Notes under the pieces: generated by a model | The model's input: only the letters and a program-made list of their open reading frames with translations | Databases searched by the model: none | What the model was told of the DNA's origin: nothing | Translations under genes and position numbers: made by a program | Shown here: positions 10,727-22,929 of the stretch, one piece after another | Layout: each line of letters begins with the position of its first letter | Numbering within the stretch: position 1 is the stretch's first letter | NCBI GenBank assembly: GCA_017590115.1 | Contig: JAGGNK010008437.1 | Span: forward strand, 1 to 64,000 | DNA length: 64,000 bases | From: Montifringilla adamsi | Lineage: Eukaryota > Chordata > Aves > Passeriformes > Passeridae | Direction of reading: 5' to 3'

Positions 10727-11484
10727 ATGCAGGGCCTTGTGCTGATTGTGAGCCATCATTTTTATCATCAAAATGCTCCTGCTTTGCACCAGCAATTTAA
10801 AATCTCCAACCAGCAGGCCAAAGCAATGGTAGCGACATGCCCGAATTGTCAGTCATGCTCATTACTGTCGATGCTAATGGGCATCAACCTGTGGGGCTTG
10901 GGAGCACTTAAACTTTGGCAATCTGACATCACCCACTACCCCCCATTCGGAAGGCCCAAATATATACACGTGTCCATCAACACCTTTTCAGGGGCGGTGT
11001 TTGCATCACTCCATGCAGGGGCGGGGGGGGGGAAAGATGTTATTAAACATTTCTATATGCAATGCCAGGTGTTCCCAAGAATATCAAAACCGATAGTGGT
11101 CCTGCCTTTGTTTCAAAGAATTTTAGAGAATTTACACAGCAATGGGGAATTGCCCACACCACTGACATTCCCCACAATCCTACAGGGCAATCCACCACAG
11201 AGAGAGCACACAAAGAAATAAAGAAGCTACTAGAACAACAATATGATACTGCTATTACTACATCTCTCCAAGAGAGGTTGTACAAGGCACTTTATGTGCC
11301 TAAACTTCATTAACTGCTCCCAGAAGGAGCCCAATCCCCCAGTTCTTAGACACTTTCACAACACTTCACATGCATATCTTAAAGAGAAGCCCCTGGTGCT
11401 CATTCGTAACCCTGAATCAAAAGTTATTGAAGGCCCTTACCCCCTCATCACTTGGGGAAGAGGCTTTGCTTGTGTTTCCACAGG
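10727..11484 (+). pseudogene. ERV integrase fragment, frameshifted (copy 1)
   Basis: This is a retroviral pol 3' end. An HHCC-type zinc-binding region is followed by a catalytic-core region with the first acidic site (WQSDITHY) in one frame. The frame changes at the G10 run near 11023-11032. The second acidic site (KTDSGPAF) and the terminal glutamate region continue in another frame to about 11311. A third frame carries the C-terminal DNA-binding part up to the end of the duplicated unit. No gag, protease or reverse transcriptase was found upstream, so the element is truncated at its 5' side. The core and C-terminal resemble alpha/beta-type (class II) integrases. It cannot encode a working enzyme as it stands. 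Confidence 0.85.
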
Positions 11485-14099
11485 CTTTCTAATTAAATGT
11501 CTAAATGTTCATTTTAAAAGATATAATCTCTCAACTACTGTTGAAGAGAACAGGGTTTTTTTCCATTGGAAAACAGTTGATGACACAGTCCCTGGCAAAT
11601 AATTTCCAAATGTTACACTCACCACAAAGAAATCTATTATTATCTTGCAACCAGTTCTAGCATCTGTGATTTTGCCATTTTTAAATCCTAAGGATTCAAT
11701 TCCAGTATATTTTAAATTGGCAAGTGAATGTGATTGGAGAGTAATTTTTGCCCTCTGTCCTGTCACTGTAAGATTAGTAACCTTTCTCTTTTAAGGTTTT
11801 TTCTTTCTCTGTGGTTTTCTTTGTCTTTGCTTGAAGGACTTTCCAAATGAGATTCCACACTGCTTTTCTGTGGGATCTCAGCACACCACTCTGGATGTGC
11901 AGAAACACCGGGGGAGCCCCTGGGGGGCTCAAAAACCCTGGAATGCTGCCAAAAGTGTCTGGTGGCTTGACTTTGATCCACCTAAAGGGGAAAAATCTGA
12001 GTGTGAGGAAATGAGAGCTTCTTGGGTGTGAATAGTATATTTACAAGAGGAAATATAGATTTTAGAAAAATAGGTACAGGGGGGTCATGAAAGCAAGATG
12101 GAGGATTCAGGGCCTGGTCCTGTGTTCTTCTTTCTTCTTCATGTCTTCCATTTTGTGTGGTGATGTTGGCACTTGGGGATTGGTTCATGGCGAAGGTACA
12201 CTTGTCTATAAGGGTGAATAGTATTGGGAAATAAAGGTAAATATGGCACACGTAATTTTCACTATACAGGACACAGCCGCCCTGTGGGCGGGGGAGAGTG
12301 CACTTGACTGTCCTGCTGAGCGGACCTCGGCTGGGCAGAGAGAAAAGCTTTGTAGATCAGAATTAATAAACAAGATTGAAGACAGAAAATCTGAGAGTCC
12401 AGACTCATCCTTCGAAACCATGGCCACCCCAAACCACTTTTCCCGTGTCGGGGCAGAGACAAATAACAGCGGATCCCGACACTTTTCTACTGGGATCTCA
12501 TTGCAGCTCTACAATCACCATTTCAGCAGCACTAGGTCATACTTTGAACTTCATTAATAGTGACCACTCTCATTACTTCTCACACATTTTTATTTTGCTT
12601 CATAAAGACTGTTTTTCCTGTTGTATTTTTTTACTCCCCTAACCTAAATCAATTAACATCAAATTAACTTTGTAAAGTGATCACATATTTGAAATCTGTG
12701 TTCACATTCACTACACTGAAGGTCCACCATTCTTCCTGTTTTCTTATTAATAGCCTATTTTTTATGTTGATTTCAGAGATAGAAAGGTTCATAAAAAAAA
12801 AAAAAATAATAAAAAAAAAACCCCAGCAAGCAAAACTGTAGGTACCTGCAGAACATTTTTATCCTTACTAGAGGTATTCAGAAACTGAGAGGAAAAACCC
12901 AAATTTAGTTCTCACTGCAGTACTTATGACCAACTGGTGACTATAATCCCCAAGATTCATTTAGGTAAATAATGTGAGCTACATGTTGATGGACCAGAAG
13001 GTAACTCTGTTACTGTAAAATGCTGAAAAGCTGATGTCATTTCCTTAAAAAACAACCAACCAACCAAACATGCAAACCCCCCCTCTTTTTAAAAAAATCT
13101 TGCCTATGATAATTTTGTATTTTCCTCAGTGCCTTCTGCCAAATCCCCAGTGTCCATCACATCCCCACTGTGCAATATCTAATTAACTGCAGCAATCAAA
13201 GATGAGAGGGGACAAGTTTGTCATAAAACTCAGCCTTCTGAAAGAATGATTTCTGTTAAAGACTCCAGCAGCTCTTTCTGATTAAATCTCTCTCTTTCAT
13301 TAATTCCCAGTTCTCATAAATACCACAAAAATTCATCCTTAATGCAGGGCCTTGTGCTGATTGTGAGCCATCATTTTTATCATCAAAATGCTCCTGCTTT
13401 GCACCAGCAATTTAAAATCTCCAACCAGCAGGCCAAAGCAATGGTAGCGACATGCCCGAATTGTCAGTCATGCTCATTACTGTCGATGCTAATGGGCATC
13501 AACCTGTGGGGCTTGGGAGCACTTAAACTTTGGCAATCTGACATCACCCACTACCCCCCATTCGGAAGGCCCAAATATATACACGTGTCCATCAACACCT
13601 TTTCAGGGGCGGTGTTTGCATCACTCCATGCAGGGGCGGGGGGGGGGAAAGATGTTATTAAACATTTCTATATGCAATGCCAGGTGTTCCCAAGAATATC
13701 AAAACCGATAGTGGTCCTGCCTTTGTTTCAAAGAATTTTAGAGAATTTACACAGCAATGGGGAATTGCCCACACCACTGACATTCCCCACAATCCTACAG
13801 GGCAATCCACCACAGAGAGAGCACACAAAGAAATAAAGAAGCTACTAGAACAACAATATGATACTGCTATTACTACATCTCTCCAAGAGAGGTTGTACAA
13901 GGCACTTTATGTGCCTAAACTTCATTAACTGCTCCCAGAAGGAGCCCAATCCCCCAGTTCTTAGACACTTTCACAACACTTCACATGCATATCTTAAAGA
14001 GAAGCCCCTGGTGCTCATTCGTAACCCTGAATCAAAAGTTATTGAAGGCCCTTACCCCCTCATCACTTGGGGAAGAGGCTTTGCTTGTGTTTCCACAGG
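11485..14099 (+). repeat. Tandem segment, copy 2 (2,615 bp)
   Basis: Head-to-tail repeat of 8870-11484. At the inner junction the end of unit 1 (CCACAGG) meets the start of unit 2 (CTTTCTAATT) without obvious microhomology. Beyond 14099 the integrase reading continues into sequence not present after copy 1. Confidence 0.97.
11869..12481 (+). mobile_element. Solo class II-type ERV LTR, copy 2
   Basis: Second copy of the LTR at 9254-9866, again flanked by CTTTTC (11863-11868 and 12482-12487). It arose by duplication of the surrounding segment, not by a new insertion, because the flanks are duplicated too. Confidence 0.85.
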
Positions 14100-14256
14100 A
14101 ACTGGACCTAGATGGATTCTGGGAAAATCCATTAAACCTTACCTGGACCACTCGCAAGAAGATAACTCTCCTGATGAACTCCAAGTTAACCCTATTGCAA
14201 ACCATGCCCCTGAAACCACCTTCCCATGGAGACAGAGGAAAAAGAAAGGGACTTAA
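13342..14256 (+). pseudogene. ERV integrase fragment, frameshifted, full 3' end (copy 2)
   Basis: It carries the same lesions as copy 1, including the frame change at the G10 run near 13638-13647 and a second one after about 13926. This copy continues past the duplication edge through the C-terminal domain (WGRGFACVSTGTG) to a stop at 14254-14256. It therefore marks the original pol 3' end, while copy 1 is cut off at the duplication boundary. Confidence 0.85.
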
Positions 14257-14289
14257 CCCAACATTGTAGCCTGGACACTGATAACTCAC

Positions 14290-15835
14290 AGATATGTCCC
14301 ACTGACAGCACTCACAGCAATTTCTAACACAGATGTATCCTTATCCTTCCCATCTTTCTGCTACCAATAACCGCCCATCCTTACCCCTCCTTCCCCTCCC
14401 TCCTCCTTTCCCACTTCCTTCCCGACTTCGACTCTTTCCCCTAAACCTAACTGAAAAAAGAGTGGGGGGGATAGGAGGAGGAGGTTTGGAAATTTATAGG
14501 GGATATGGGAAAAAGTAAAGATAAGTGATATATGCCCTTGTCACCCACAAGGAAACACCCTCCAGTGAAAGAATGGGAAGCACGGCCTTCGCAGTAATCC
14601 CAGGGACACCCCACAACAGTGTGAGGGACACCCCTCACCACCACCGCCATCTTCATCAGCGCCCTCATGGCCCTCCAAGTGACCACTGGTTGGATCGTCC
14701 CCCGGTCAAAAGAAAATGTCTGGGTCACCTTAGCGAGGTCTTTGCAACAAGACAACCTCTGCATGGCCATGGGAAGCGTGAGCAACCCGCTCTCGACGTG
14801 TCTGGTAGGGATCACCAAATGATTATCCATACATAGGTAAGGAGCCCAACCCAGTGGACACCTGGAATGAATGGATGAGGATTCTCCCACACGTGCCATG
14901 GGAGCCCCAGCAGTTAGATGTACTGGGCTCCACCAGGGCAAGTTACTGTATCAATGTCAATTACAAGGTGAGACAAAATTGGCAAGATGCAATAAGATCA
15001 CAAAGTGTTACTCAGAAAGATGTTTCGCCAAATGATAAATCTACAATATAGCTGAATGGTGCAATTATACAAGCACACCACCATCTGAGTCCACTCCTCA
15101 TCCCAGGGTGCTTCCGAGAAGCACATTCCTTATCTGTGGTGACAGGGTGTGGGCAGGAATCCCCTCCAAAATAAAAGGGAGTGCCTGCAGCCTTGACCAG
15201 TTGACTACCCTCACCCCAAACATCTCTCTATTACGTGATTGCAGACGGAACACAAAACTGACCTGCCAAAAGAGAACCTATACTGAATTTGATCCAAATT
15301 GTGATAGCCAAATTTACAATTAGGAAAAAATGAAGAGGGTCGTGGTATCCATTTTCCTACCCTGGGTTGCTGCTGCAAAGGCCCTCGGTGAGCATTCTCA
15401 CCTGGGGTGCTGGCTTAGTACGCAGGGCAACGCTACGTCCGCCGCGCTAGCAGATTCGCTGGCAGACAAGACCACCAGGCATGCCACACTGCAGAATCAA
15501 GAAGCAGTTGATTTTCTGCTGCTTGCCCATGTCCATGGATGTGAAGACTTCACAGGGCTCTGCTGTTTCCACTTATCCACACACAGTACCTCCATTCAAG
15601 CAAACACTGAGGCACTCCAAGACCAAGTGAAGAACATCCAGACAGAAAAGAAAACAACGGACTGGGTGGACGAACTTTTTGAACGCTGAGAGATTTCTGG
15701 GTGGGCTGCTTCCATTCTGAAAGGCCTTGTCTGGATTATTTATCATCATTGCCATCGTTATGGTAGTTATGGCATGTTTTAAAAAGGCCATCCAGAAGAC
15801 TGTGGGAGAAGCATTTTTAATTAATAAGAAAGGGG
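14290..15835 (+). pseudogene. ERV env, broken (SU and TM parts in different frames)
   Basis: Downstream of integrase the sequence carries a C/T-rich stretch and then envelope fragments. Surface-subunit pieces at about 14525-15320 fall in several frames. The transmembrane subunit at 15330-15689 has a hydrophobic fusion-peptide-like start and a CX6CC motif, typical of alpha- and gamma-type Env. A membrane anchor and tail at about 15727-15838 lie in yet another frame. Stops and frameshifts between the pieces mean no intact envelope protein can be made. Position between pol and the polypurine tract is as in a simple retrovirus. Confidence 0.8.
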
Positions 15836-15839
15836 GAGA
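15826..15839 (+). promoter_or_regulatory. Polypurine tract of the ERV
   Basis: AAGAAAGGGGGAGA lies directly before the TG of the 3' LTR, the usual plus-strand primer position. Confidence 0.8.
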
Positions 15840-16438
15840 TGTGGCAGGTGGCCATGGGGAGGACAGAGCTGGGATGCCATGGAAAGACACCACTGTGTAC
15901 ATCAGGGTGAGAGACTCCCCATGATTCTTTGTGTGCCAATGCAAATGTGTTACTGTCAATCAGCTGTTGTTCCTCCCCTGGTTCCAGAAAGTTTTACACC
16001 TCCAGCTTCCCCATTGGCTCCGCCCAAGAAACCACTCCTCTCCCCTTCTCCATTGGTTGTTGTTGAGTCACCCCACCCTAGCTCCTCCCTTCTTCCCCAA
16101 ACCCATTGGTTTGTTTGTACCCTAACCCCTCCTACCTTCCCCCGTTATATGCCCTGGCCCCTCCCCTGCTCATGGCTCCTTGCCCTGCTTCCCCTTGGTG
16201 GAAGTTGTGGTCCTGCCTGCTCTCCTCACTCTCACCCTGTCTCGACCCTCGGACCTTCCTTCAATAAACCCTGCTGGATCTACCAAGGGTGGAGTGCTCA
16301 TGTCTCTCTGGTCAGGCTTTTATTGCTACATCCGGGCTTAAGTGCAAGGTGGGCTGAGGGAGCTGGTCATCCGGACCGGGAGGGGATCACTCTTGGGAAG
16401 GCGGTCACCCCAGCAGCAGCTGCCCAGGGGTGCACACA
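15840..16438 (+). mobile_element. 3' LTR of the ERV
   Basis: It begins TGTGGCAGGTGG right after the polypurine tract. The U3 is C/T-rich with TTATATG (about 16145) as a possible TATA box, and AATAAA sits at 16263-16268. The right edge is uncertain: the LTR may end at TGCTACA (16331) or further on at GTGCACACA (16438). The 5' LTR is missing, so age and target duplication cannot be read. Confidence 0.75.
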
Positions 16439-17179
16439 ATCGCAGAATCTTGTACTTGATTAAGTCGATTCTGAATTCTGCCTATTCATTCATTCTACTT
16501 TTTCTCCATTTTCAGCCATTTTCAGATTTCTGTCATAACTACAGTGCCACAACACAATGCTTCTGACAACTGACTCCTTTTTGCCAAATTTCACATGTTT
16601 TCAAAGATCAGTTCTGCAACTTTCATCTTTACTGCCTCACATTCAAATGACAGATGAACTTCTATCAGGCTTGCAAAATGTAAATTCAGTTCTTTAAGAA
16701 GCAACGAGTTACAAACCAATCTGTATTTCCAGCCTTCTTTTCGTAGCCTCTCCATCACATATTCACGTTCCAGGTTTGGAGAACAGTCAGTGTATTTTGA
16801 GAGTACAGCTTCAGAGCTAAGCTCCTCCCTTTTAATATGTAATAAATGCAGGTAATAAATACAGCAAACACTTCAATTGACTTTCTATGGTGATCTGAAA
16901 AGACACAGATGGAAATGGTATTTGAAATTTCTTCCAATGGTCCCTCTACTCCTCTGGTTTCAACCCAGACATAGCGCTCTACCTGGTGCTGTTTGGCCTA
17001 TTCAGGGCATTAGTACTTTTGTATTTTACCTTTCTACCATAAAATGCTCAGGAATCACCACTGGACACCCACTGATGCACATCCATTTTATTTGTGTCTA
17101 ACCCAGCTGCCTTTTTCCATCTCTGTCTTTTTCTTTCCTGAGATCCTCTTAATAAAATCCTCAAAAAAGTGATCACAGG
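16439..17179. other. Intergenic DNA
   Basis: No gene or element was recognised in this stretch. Confidence 0.55.
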
Positions 17180-17450
17180 CCTTTGTTCAATCAAAAGCTT
17201 AGCAGCTGAAACTTGAGAGGCTTGGACTGAAGATAAGGAAAAACTTTTTCCCTCAAGGACAAGGAGGGGGAGTGAAGGCCTGGAGAAATTGTGCCACCAT
17301 GGAGGAGTTCAAGTCTTGACTGCCTGAAGTCCCAGGCAACCTGGTCTGACCCCATGAAGGACTGCTTTGAGCAGGAGGCAGGAGGAGAGATCTCCAGAGA
17401 TGCCTTCCAACCAATTGCTCAATTCTGCAACAGATCCAAGTCTGGGTACT
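17180..17450 (+). mobile_element. CR1 LINE 3' fragment
   Basis: It carries the typical CR1 tail wording: GGCAACCTGGTCTGACC, then CTTTGAGCAGGAGG, a purine-rich GAGATCTCCAGAG and CCTTCCAACC near 17408. Confidence 0.75.
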
Positions 17451-20335
17451 ACATCTTTTGGGTGGGAAGGCAAAGCAAGGGCTGGGCTGCAGCTGCTGCT
17501 GCTGTGTGAGCCCTGCCGTGCCTGTGGGCGCTCCCAGAGCCGTGTGTGGGGCTGGGCTGGAGCTGCGGCTTTCTTGTCCTCTCAGTAACCTGGTGCCTGC
17601 AGCCCAGTCTCCATCTGGGAAATGCTCAGCTGGGCAAACTGGCCACTCTTGCTGTCCATGTTGCAGAGCTCAGTCACCTTGCTCTTGGGCAGCTCGGTGG
17701 GAAGAGATGTGCCTTCCCATGCAGTCCCTGCCAAGCTGCAGCCTGGATGAGACTGCTGTGCTCAGGGCTGTGGAGGGAGGAGCACATCCCTGTGCCAGGA
17801 GCTGGCAGGACTCCTTCCTTAGCAGCTATTCCAGGTGTTCAGTGTCACCACTAGCTTTTGGACTGTGTTTGAGAAGTCAATCTTCTCCATTGCTGAAAGC
17901 CTTTGGGGCCCAGACTATGAGGTTAGGAGTGAGGGATTGAGCTATTAACTGTGTGAGCCACAGATATTGTTAGAGTACATTCAGAGTGCTAAGTTTGGGA
18001 TTTTACTTTCTCAGTGGAACAGAAACACTACTTGGTTGTCTTTCTTTTTGGGATTTTTTTTTACCTTATAGGTTTTTTCCCCATAAGCCTGGAAATACCC
18101 TAGGTGCATAAATGCTTGCCTGGATCATACACATGGGGCAGCAGCAGAGGCTCCGAAAAGCACCACCTTGTGATGGGTTGTCTGAGCAGTTGGGTGGGGG
18201 TGGTGAGACTCCCAGCCAGAAACGTGTGCCTTGCGTGTGGGTTTGCAGCACAGGGCAGGGCTGGGAGCGAGCTCTGCCCTTGCTGACAGCCGTGCTGGCA
18301 GCAAGGAGAGCCCCTGGCTTTCTGCTGGCTGATTTCCCACAGCTCGTGGGATAAGCCAGGGTCAGAGCGTGAGGGCACCTCCCCTCACTTGATGTCTTCT
18401 GGTTTTCTGCATTCATTTTTTGCCTCAAACTTGAATTTCACTTTGGCCACTTGAATTCTGAGTTTAAAACCTGCTGGCTGGGCACTTTGTTCTCTGTCAG
18501 AGACAGATGCACATTTCACAGTCTGCTCCTTATTTCACCTTCCTTTGCAAAAATGGAGAGTCCTCGAGCCTCAAATTTTTCCTCCTCTTTATACAGGGAT
18601 GTTTAAGTAGAGATAAAGTCAATTTCCATTCACTTTTTTCCAAAATAGTCTTTGCAAGGTTTTTATGATATTTTCTTTCCCATATTTCATACAAGGAAAA
18701 AAAATTCCTCCCTCTTCCCCTGCCCCAAAAGCTTTTGTGCAGTTTGTTTGTGCCATTTCTGGTTCTTCCTCATTGTTAAATATATGTTTAAATCTCATTG
18801 TGAAAATGAACACAACTGTGGATATGGATATGGATAAATATGAATTTGAACATGAGGCTCATTTTAATATTTGCTCTAGTGATAGGGCAGACAAAGCATG
18901 TTTTAGTTGTATAAAATCCTTTTAGTTTCTTGGTGTTTTGTTTCAAAAGTGGGATTTTTTTCTTCTGCTCTTTACTTTATAGAGAATTGAGCCATATATA
19001 GGTCCCCTACATATACAGGTCCTCTATAGAGAACTAATAGCTTTTCACATATATTTACATGTGCATGAAAAGGAACTCTTCATTTGAAACCAGTCATTTA
19101 CTCTCCTAGATCAGCTCAGGCAAAAAAGCTCAGGAAGCAATTAATTCTGTTCTAGTTGGAATTTATAGTATGCTCTCTGGTCCAAGGATAAAAGAGCTAA
19201 GCTAAGACAACACATATGTCCTTAACTTTGGAACATCAGTGATGGCAGGGAAGAGTCCACAGGTGCATCTCCTTGGGGAATAACTTAGACTGTTCTTCTT
19301 GCCAGCTTGAATTAATCCCAGTAGCAGAACATACTAAAATGAGCTGTACATCTTGTCCTGATCCTATTCTTACCCATCATTTCTGCTTTATTATCTGAAT
19401 CTTCTGTATCTCCGTGGGAACTTGGAGGTTCATGACTACTTTTGGCAGGACAGGTGGGAAGTCTAAATTTACATGGCTGCTTTGGTGTCTAATAAAATAA
19501 CAGACTACATGCTAAAATGCACCTGCCAGCCAAACAATGCCTACAGTGAATTTGAAATCAGGGTATTTAAATGTAAATGGAAATTTGACACATCTGCCAT
19601 TGGCCCATGTGATTGGACTGATGATCCCGATAATCCTAGGAGTTTTTATTCTTGGGTGTACACTGAAGAAGAAATATAATAATCAAGCATCCAAAAATAT
19701 ACATCATTAGAGAGTTTCGGAATAGCCATTTCATCTCCTTTGCCTAATAAGAATCCCATGAAAGCACTCCCTTTGTTTCCTCAGTAGCAAAACAAGTGGG
19801 AAGAAAAAGCCTCATTAGCAAGTCGTTGAGCCTTGAAATGAAAAGCAGACCAATTAAGGTGACTTATGTAGGCACACTTCCCCTGTTCACAGAACAAAAG
19901 GAATTTAGACACTGGCACCTGTGGTTCACAAACGTCCTATTAGGGAGACTACCTGAGACTTCAGTCCTGAAAGGAAAGGACTCCTGAGATAGATGAGTGC
20001 AATTGGGAAATATGGGTAGGGACACGCTGCAGTTCTGACAATACAAACCCTGTTATTTTCTCCACTGTTACTTTTGTGATCTCCGTTCACAAGCAGCTTC
20101 ACAAATGGGGAACATATGACCTGCTAATGTTACTTTAGGAATGCTACTGACCCAAGCCCTGGACCTTGCCAAGGAGCATCCTCCTTCAAGCCTGACTCCC
20201 TACATCGAGCTCCTTTACTCTCATGAATAGTTAAGGACTCTTAAGGGCAGTCTAGGGGAATGGAACTGGCTGCTGTTAGACCAGACTTAGCAGAGTCTGC
20301 CACTGTGGTAGGAATACTCAAACTGAAGTCGTGCA
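17451..20335. other. Intergenic DNA, GC-richer at 17.5-18.4 kb
   Basis: No exon or element was identified. ORFs at 17458-17940 and 18066-18428 show no domain and look like products of GC-rich composition. The cysteine-rich ORF at 19473 is listed separately. Confidence 0.5.
19473..19679 (+). other. Cysteine-rich short ORF (68 codons)
   Basis: It reads with paired cysteines (KCTCQ) and a tryptophan/aspartate-rich stretch (CDWTDDPDNPRSFYSW). This composition is less random than neighbouring ORFs and could be a remnant of a viral envelope or an exon of an unknown gene. No splice sites or homolog were recognised. Confidence 0.2.
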
Positions 20336-20339
20336 CTGG

Positions 20340-20520
20340 AATTACATAATGAGGTGAGAAAGGACCTCGGGAAGTCTTTATCCCAACCTCCTCCGCAGCA
20401 CTGCATCAGCCATGGCAGATTGTTCAGAGCTTTGTCCAGTTTCTCTTGAAAACTCAAAGTAAGGAGAGTGCACAGCCTCTCTGGGTCTGCACAGGAACTC
20501 TCAGAATCTGGCTAGTTGAA
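20340..20520 (-). mobile_element. CR1 LINE 3' fragment, minus strand
   Basis: It reads as the reverse complement of a CR1 tail: AAGGACCTCGGGAAGTC, CCCAACCTCCTCCGCAGC, then TTGTCCAGTTTCTCTTG and CACAGCCTCTCTGGGTC. Diverged. Confidence 0.65.
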
Positions 20521-20640
20521 GAAAATGTCTGGCATGCTGAACACTAGTTTCCCATCTTAAAATAAAAAAAAATAAAAAAAACCCCCAAAACCAACAAAAC
20601 CCCAGCCAACCTCCAAACCAGATCAATGCTCTGATTGAAT

Positions 20641-21225
20641 TGTGGCATTACAAAAAAATTAGACTAATAATTTTCTAATCAAGAAAATTATTGCCACATG
20701 ATCAACCTTTCTACAAGATGAAGAGCTGTTTGCACATCTGGTGGGCTGAATACAATGCTTATTCTTCAAAAATCACTGGCCTATGGAACTGCACAATGCT
20801 TATTCTAGGACCATGTTGAACATTAACCAAGAAGAACAGGAGAGTAAACAGCCCCGTTATGCCAACTTTTCTGCTAATTTGGAAAGAAGTACCTGATCTT
20901 TGGGTGGTCACTTATGACTTGGGGGTCACTGACCACCAGGGACCAACAAAGAGACCCTTGAGACAGAAGATCACATAGACAGAGTGGAGGAATTGCATTC
21001 ATGATTTGGGAAAAATTATTATGAGATGTATGTTTATTCCAGGAAAATCAATTATTATGTACATAAAATACAATATATTAACAGAAGTTTTTCTATAATC
21101 AGCATGCATGATATTTCAGAGGAGATATCCCCTTGTGCATCTGGCCAAATAAAGAATGCCTGCTTCTTAATGCTTAATTGGATTTAAGGACTTTTATTTT
21201 ACCAGTTTGTGGCAATAACTTGGCT
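20641..21225 (+). mobile_element. Probable ERVL-type solo LTR
   Basis: AATAAAGAATGCCTGCTTCTT at about 21150, followed by TTAATTGGATTTAAGGACTT, resembles the polyadenylation and U5 end of avian ERVL LTRs. A TG-start candidate is at 20641. No target duplication was confirmed, so the edges are approximate. Confidence 0.5.
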
Positions 21226-21599
21226 CAGAGCAGATGAACTAAACCACCTAATGTCTTGTGGCAATTTTGCCAGTACTGTATTTGTGTGAGCTTGTGCCTT
21301 TATGAAAGTTTATTTGTATGGAAAATGTACAGAAGTTTTCCTTGTACAGCTCTCAGCCCCACCCCAGCATACACATGTGCACCGACACACACACATAACT
21401 CACACCCTTTCGTGATAAACCTCTTGTTGGAAGCAGTAGCTGTTTCTCACTACCTGAAGAACAACAGCAGAAGAAATTTCCTCATATACCCAGTAGATAA
21501 TTGTCTTGTTGGGATCAGACTTGGCAGAAATTACTCTGCTTCCCCACATTCAGCCTTAGAGAGCTCTGAGCTTTGTTCACTGAGAAAGGGGAAGACGAG

Positions 21600-22179
21600 T
21601 GTGAAAAATGCCACTCACTTGTTTGTAAAACTTTAAAAGTTTAATAGTAATAGAATGGTTATAAAAATAGTAATATAATTGGAGTAATAAAAATTTGGAC
21701 AATTAGGATTTAGGACAATACAAGACAATAAAAACAAAGAGTTATGGACAGTCCAGGTACGTCTTTCTGGGCAAAATAAGCCCAAAAAAGGACACACATT
21801 AACAGAGGATTAACCCTTAAAAGCAATATCCTGTTGCATATTCATACACCTCACACATGATGCACAAATTCCACTCAAACAAAGGATTCTGTCTGGTCAG
21901 TGTCAGCTTCTTCCTCTTAATCCTGACCGTGTCTTCAGGGCTGAGCAGGGTGAGAAGTTAGTCAAAGGAGCAGTAAATTCTTTTTCTCTGAAAGACTTAG
22001 GTGTCCTGTGGCTGCTGTCTCGGTGCAAGTACCTTACATAGCATAGTTTCTATTTTAACATTATGTTATAACCTAAAACTATATTTAACACACTATTAAG
22101 CATAACTTTCTAATATAACCCATATAATATTCATTTTAATATTTGCAAAAAGCCAATCATAAAATGCACATTTTTCACA
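21600..22179 (-). mobile_element. ERVL-type LTR, minus strand, copy 1
   Basis: The plus strand begins TGTGAAAAATGCCACTCAC and ends GCACATTTTTCACA, giving TG...CA ends on the minus strand. The sequence closely matches 32387-33005 in the same orientation. No internal ERV sequence adjoins it and no clear target duplication was seen. Confidence 0.8.
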
Positions 22180-22484
22180 TGAGGGCAATGCAAGTAGTCA
22201 AAAAGAACATTAACAGAGTTGCATTTTGCCCACAACTTTTACATCTTCAGCTCCAAGGAAGCCTGACTCAGCTCACAGAGAGGGACAGGAGTGCCCTGCC
22301 TGGGTGGCAGAGATTTAGAATCTGAGTGCAGCAAGTCAAGGCAATGGCCGGATATTTAAATGCAGCACAGCACTGCCAGCGCTGACTGCTCTTATCATGA
22401 TGAGGTGACTGGTACTGACAGTTTTCCTTTCCTTTTTTCTGAACCAAGGCGTTCAGTGTTTCTGTGTTTGTATTAATGAGAAGG

Positions 22485-22923
22485 TGCAGTATTGCATTTT
22501 ATTTAAATGGTATGCTCTGTCTCACCCCTCCGAAATGCATGGTATATCCTAAGCCTGTGGTCCTGCCCTGAACCATCATGTACCTGTAATCCCATTGGCC
22601 CAAGTCTGATTCCGCGCCAACTTCAATCTCCCTCTTAAACCGTGCTAGGGAGACCAGTCACCCTCTTAGCCTCTTCCCCTCTCTCAGCCTTCCTCCCCGC
22701 TTGCCCCTTCCCTCCCCTAGGCTCCCCCTCCTTCCCCCTGCCCCCTTCTCCCTCAGTAGCCATGCTGTTCCCGGGGATGGGCCCCCCAATAAACCCTCAT
22801 CTAACCAGCACCCTCAGAAGCCGTGTGGAGACTCCTTGCCTGCCTGCTGCTGCCAGCCAACTCACAGCCTCGGGGGCCCTCCGGGGACTCCCCGGGGTAC
22901 CCCCCCCAAAGCGAGCCACAACA
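22485..22923 (+). mobile_element. Solo ERV LTR (439 bp) with 6-bp target duplication
   Basis: It starts TGCAGTATTGC, ends GAGCCACAACA, and is flanked by AGAAGG on both sides (22479-22484 and 22924-22929). The U3 is C/T-rich, AATAAACCC lies at about 22789, and about 130 bp of U5 follow. The 6-bp duplication and the AATAAACCCT context resemble the 3' LTR at 15840, so both may belong to related class II families. Confidence 0.85.
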
Positions 22924-22929
22924 AGAAGG

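Larger units (their letters stand above)
8870..11484 (+). repeat. Tandem segment, copy 1 (2,615 bp)
   Basis: It is repeated immediately at 11485-14099 with an exact 2,615-bp offset. The unit begins CTTTCTAATTAAATG and ends TTTCCACAGG. It holds a solo LTR and most of an integrase reading region. The one base difference I noticed is T at 10709 versus C at 13324. Long A tracts and the G10 tract are the same length in both copies. Confidence 0.97.
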
